From: Candidatus Poribacteria bacterium
GTDB lineage: Bacteria > Poribacteria > WGA-4E > WGA-3G
Reading direction: 5' to 3'
DNA length: 63,975 nucleotides
Assembly (NCBI GenBank): GCA_003635255.1
Contig: PYJC01000076.1
Coordinates: 1 to 63,975 of the forward strand
A program made the translations under genes and the position numbers. Below, piece by piece: positions 61,317 through 63,975 of the stretch. The stretch's first letter is position 1; the number at the start of each line of letters is the position of its first letter. Below the pieces are notes generated by a model. It ran no database searches and was not told where the DNA came from. It saw nothing but the letters and a program-made list of their open reading frames with translations.

Positions 61317-62207
61317 ATGGATAAAACAGACTTGTTTCAAAACTGTATTGAATCCGATCTGCCACAAGGTCTCAAATTACGGCTCGATAAAGGGGAAGTG
61401 ACGGACATCACATTCTCGCCAGATGGCACGCGACTCGCGGCGGGCGGGGATGGACGTATTTGGATATATGATACTACAAGTGGTGCGCAATTTGTGATGC
61501 TCTCAGGTTATACAGAACGCGTGCGCGCATTGGCGTTCGCACCGGATAATTCTTTACTTGCCAGTGGAAGTGAAGACAATACGCTTCGATTGTGGGATAC
61601 CGCGACTGCTCGTGAGACGTTGACACTTGCTGGAGACTCCAATTTGGTGCAAGCGTTAGCATCTTCATCGCCAGATGGTGTTCCGCTTCCAGGATGGGAT
61701 CCGCGTACAGAACGGTTGCTTGCAGCTTCGTCTGAAGCCCCTGGGCGAATTAGGAGTTTGGCATTCTCACTCGACGGCGCAATGCTTGCAAGTGGCAGCG
61801 CAGATGGCAAGGTTCGTTTGTGGGAAGTTGAGACAGGCAGATTTTTGTCATCTTTCTCGGCACACGATGGGCTTGTTTTGACACTTGGATTTTCGCCACA
61901 AGGTAATGTCTTGGCGAGTGGTGGCTCGGACACCCTCGTTCGATTGTGGGATGTCGACAACGAGCGTGTGCTATCTATCTTAAGGGGACACACCGACTCG
62001 GTCGATACCGTAGCATTTTCTGGTGATGGTGAGCTGCTCGCAAGTGGGGGCAGAGATCGGCACATTCAGTTATGGAACATAGGGACCGGTGACCTTATAT
62101 CCTCGTTTCCGATCGAGGAGGGTGCTATCCGTGAATTGATGTTTTCGACAGATAGCGAAAAATTGCTATGCGTGACACAGGAAGGTTCACTGCTTGTAAG
62201 GGAATAA
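61317..62207 (+). CDS. WD40 repeat protein
   Basis: 296 residues, nearly all WD40 blades: VTDITFSPDGTRLAAGGDGRIWIYDT, VRALAFAPDNSLLASGSEDNTLRLWDT, IRSLAFSLDGAMLASGSADGKVRLWEV, VLTLGFSPQGNVLASGGSDTLVRLWDV, VDTVAFSGDGELLASGGRDRHIQLWNI and IRELMFSTDSEKLL. Six blades can be seen with a long insert (about 105-140) between the second and third. No catalytic part and no signal peptide, so it is a cytoplasmic binding protein. It has a Shine-Dalgarno GTGAGGAAA. Confidence 0.88.
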   Translation: MDKTDLFQNCIESDLPQGLKLRLDKGEVTDITFSPDGTRLAAGGDGRIWIYDTTSGAQFVMLSGYTERVRALAFAPDNSLLASGSEDNTLRLWDTATARETLTLAGDSNLVQALASSSPDGVPLPGWDPRTERLLAASSEAPGRIRSLAFSLDGAMLASGSADGKVRLWEVETGRFLSSFSAHDGLVLTLGFSPQGNVLASGGSDTLVRLWDVDNERVLSILRGHTDSVDTVAFSGDGELLASGGRDRHIQLWNIGTGDLISSFPIEEGAIRELMFSTDSEKLLCVTQEGSLLVRE

Positions 62208-62231
62208 TGAAGGACGAAAGGAGCTGAAACA

Positions 62232-63053
62232 GTGATTGGTATTTCTTATCATGCGGGTGGAATGAAGGACATTCCGCTAAACGAAGTTATCACGATTCTT
62301 GCCGATGCAGGCTACGATGCGATTGAGATGATGTGCGGTCCAGAGGCACATATCCCTTCTGGCGAGGTCACCGACGGTTTGCTCAAGGAAGTCAAAGCGA
62401 TGGTAACCGACAGTGGCTTGAAGGTCTCTGTTATCAATCCATTTACTGGAGGCGGTCTATACCAACTGGCGGTGGAAGACCAACAGAGTGCAGTTGACCA
62501 CTACGCGCTTCTGCAAGACGTAGCAGTCGCGCTTGGTGCAGGTGGTGTTAACTTCCTCACTGGCTATGGCGGTGATAAAGGCGACGCGTTCGCGTGGCGA
62601 CTCCTTGTTGATGTGCTGAAGCCGATCTGTCGTCGGGCGGAAGAATTGGGCATCACAATGAACATCCACAACCACGAGGCGACAACTATTGATGCGTCTT
62701 CAAAAGTTACACTGCTGATTGAACATGTCGGATCAGATGCGCTGAAATCGCTTAACGACATCACCAATTTCTATCACCTCGGAGAGGACATCGCTGAGGT
62801 TACCGAAAAATTGGGACCGCTAACGGCGCATTGTCATGTAAAAGGTGTGACAGGCATGTATCCCTACAGCACCTTTCTGATTCCCGGCGAAGAAGGAGAT
62901 GAATTGGATTTTCGGACCTTCGCAGCGAGTTTAGGGAAAGTGGGATACGATAAGTATATTTCGGTGGAGACGTTTCCGCACATGCGGATGGAGAAAGCGC
63001 AAATCGCGCATGATATGATGGCGGGAACATTGAAAGAATTGGGCTTGAGATAA
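62232..63053 (+). CDS. Sugar phosphate isomerase/epimerase family (TIM barrel)
   Basis: 273 residues, starting at a GTG with GAAAGGAG in front. The xylose isomerase-like barrel has YDAIEMMCGPEAHIP, GGVNFLTGYGGDKGDA, ITMNIHNHEATTIDASSKV (His, Glu), LNDITNFYHLGED (Asp, His), LTAHCHVKGVTG (His) and YISVETFPHMRME (Glu). Together these are the metal ligands of epimerases/isomerases acting on keto-sugars or inositols. The preceding genes (a zinc ADH and a WD40 protein) are closely spaced, so they may share a transcript. Confidence 0.85.
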   Translation: MIGISYHAGGMKDIPLNEVITILADAGYDAIEMMCGPEAHIPSGEVTDGLLKEVKAMVTDSGLKVSVINPFTGGGLYQLAVEDQQSAVDHYALLQDVAVALGAGGVNFLTGYGGDKGDAFAWRLLVDVLKPICRRAEELGITMNIHNHEATTIDASSKVTLLIEHVGSDALKSLNDITNFYHLGEDIAEVTEKLGPLTAHCHVKGVTGMYPYSTFLIPGEEGDELDFRTFAASLGKVGYDKYISVETFPHMRMEKAQIAHDMMAGTLKELGLR

Positions 63054-63060
63054 CTGCAGA

Positions 63061-63083
63061 AGGCGCGGTTAAAAACCGCGCCT
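63061..63083. terminator. Perfect 10-bp hairpin after the isomerase gene
   Basis: AGGCGCGGTT (63061-63070), loop AAA, AACCGCGCCT (63074-63083), 8 bases after the stop codon. The loop is small and GC-rich, so a terminator for the plus-strand genes is likely, although no T-run follows on the plus strand. CCTACAAA ends resemble the scattered palindromes. Confidence 0.55.
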
Positions 63084-63138
63084 ACAAAACTATTAGACAA
63101 AAGCGCAGTAGTATGGCGACAACCACACCTACGCAATG

Positions 63139-63936
63139 CTATGATGAACCATTTTCTAACGCCTTGATGCCGGGCCAATCGCGCCACATATCCTCGTTAG
63201 GTGGTTCCTCTTGTGTTTGCTCTAATTCTGTTTTTCTGAAGTCGTATAGAACCGCCTGTCGAATCTGCTGTGAATAGTTATGTCCGGCAGCGTGTCCGAT
63301 GCGATGGTGCCAGAAGACGACATCCCCCGCATTTCCGTAGCATTCAACACCTGGACCTCTGCTGATGCGCTCTCGGTCGACATCGTATTGTGGTGTCGGC
63401 TCGTTTTTGTATTGGGAATAGTAGTCGTAATAGAAGACTTGGTGGCTCCCGGGCCAGACTGTAAATCCGCCGCCCTCTGGAGGTACATCGTCAATATAGC
63501 CGACGGCACCGAGATGGAACGGATGCGCGTCTACATGACACCCGATCGACTTCTTGGGGACATCGCCGTAAGGGAGCGTGCAATAAATGCCGCGTACACG
63601 TTCGGGTTGCACCAGATTGCCTTGCCCTAAAAGCTGCTCCGCCATCCGCCAGACGTTCGGATCGGTAGCGAGGAGTTGAACCATCCAATCTTCTCCGCCG
63701 GGTTCTCGGAAATTCCAGCGGAAACCGCGTCGATGGTTGTCTTTGTCAGGGTTTTCCTCTTCAGCGGTGAAGGGACCTATCCAGGTTTCAGGAGCCTCAC
63801 GTTTGCGTCCTTCGGGGGCACCGTCCCAGAGTCTTGTGCGTGCACGTTCCATCAATTCTGGGTCAAGGACGTTCCGTTTTACCAAGTATCCTTCAGTCTT
63901 GAAAAATTCGATGTCTTTCCGTGTAAGTTCAACCAT
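63139..63936 (-). CDS. Phytanoyl-CoA dioxygenase family protein
   Basis: 265 residues, an Fe(II)/2-oxoglutarate oxygenase of the PhyH type. The N-terminus FKTEGYLVKRNVLDPELM is typical. The iron site is GCHVDAHPFHL (His-x-Asp) plus His in VVFWHHRIGHAAGHNY, and the oxoglutarate-binding Arg is in QQIRQAVLYDF. GGGFTVWPGSHQ is the conserved loop. Unlike the member at 58655, all three iron ligands are clear. The substrate is not known. Only 39 bases of upstream DNA are in the window. Confidence 0.88.
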   Translation of the reverse strand: MVELTRKDIEFFKTEGYLVKRNVLDPELMERARTRLWDGAPEGRKREAPETWIGPFTAEEENPDKDNHRRGFRWNFREPGGEDWMVQLLATDPNVWRMAEQLLGQGNLVQPERVRGIYCTLPYGDVPKKSIGCHVDAHPFHLGAVGYIDDVPPEGGGFTVWPGSHQVFYYDYYSQYKNEPTPQYDVDRERISRGPGVECYGNAGDVVFWHHRIGHAAGHNYSQQIRQAVLYDFRKTELEQTQEEPPNEDMWRDWPGIKALENGSS

Positions 63937-63975
63937 TGTCTTGTATCCTTCTTCGTTGAAGTCGCACCAAGCGTG

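Noticed and set aside
63140..63187. A tRNA or rRNA gene in the gaps
   Set aside because: No GGTTCGAxTCC-type T-arm with a matching acceptor stem was found in any gap; only palindromes and promoters were seen.

Overview
The window reads as a chromosomal segment of a marine, probably sponge- or particle-associated bacterium of the Candidatus Poribacteria type (possibly a neighbouring phylum). This is inferred from the gene mix: several secreted LamG proteins, phytanoyl-CoA dioxygenases, a sulfatase, TIM-barrel sugar isomerases, WD40 and UnbV beta-propellers and ECF sigma factors. Housekeeping genes (argS, clpB, trpA, purN, mtnP, mobA) are scattered among them rather than grouped by pathway. Several promoters match the sigma-70 consensus with 17-base spacing. 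I recognise no rRNA, tRNA or CRISPR array.

Layout. 1-372 is the tail of a WD40 protein. 523-16696, all on the minus strand, holds a LamG protein and two duplicated blocks. Each block starts with an ECF sigma factor fused to an Asp-box beta-propeller, followed by ABC-type permease genes (five ABC-2-like and one MacB/FtsX-like) with no ATPase in the window. 16901-21533 holds mobA, an M28 peptidase, a sulfatase, a VOC protein and an M55 peptidase. 21786-32791 holds argS, a class III aminotransferase, mtnP, an RNase Z-like hydrolase, a LamG protein, a TPR lipoprotein, a beta-hydroxyacid dehydrogenase, a sugar nucleotidyltransferase and a DPM1-like glycosyltransferase. 33219-38314 holds a class V aminotransferase, a DUF4861 lipoprotein, a TPP-enzyme subunit, an aldo/keto reductase and trpA.

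38583-47725 holds a Uma2 protein, an IsrB element, clpB, an UnbV propeller, an ADP-ribosylglycohydrolase and two tandem LamG genes. 47916-56980 is a leftward run: a PqqC/TenA-like protein, an NTF2-like protein, an antitoxin/MazF pair, a HAD phosphatase, an FGE-like protein, a TPR protein, ECF sigma plus anti-sigma, a double-VWA protein, purN, a sugar isomerase and a small GMC-dehydrogenase accessory subunit. 57018-58329 is a second IsrB element. 58655-63936 holds two phytanoyl-CoA dioxygenases, two small membrane proteins, a zinc alcohol dehydrogenase, a WD40 protein and another sugar isomerase.

The most interesting content is: (i) two IsrB genes (HNH-less relatives of IscB, ancestral to Cas9-like nucleases), each preceded by a conserved non-coding region that is probably its omega RNA, plus a possible third decayed element; (ii) the paired sigma-propeller fusions with a shared TGCAACC motif at the same distance upstream; (iii) a common C-terminal tail (K[LF][AT]TxW..[LI]K) on all four LamG proteins; (iv) families of short non-autonomous repeats, including a MITE ending in AGGACTTACGCA and a 233-base remnant of an insertion sequence with a surviving transposase N-terminus.
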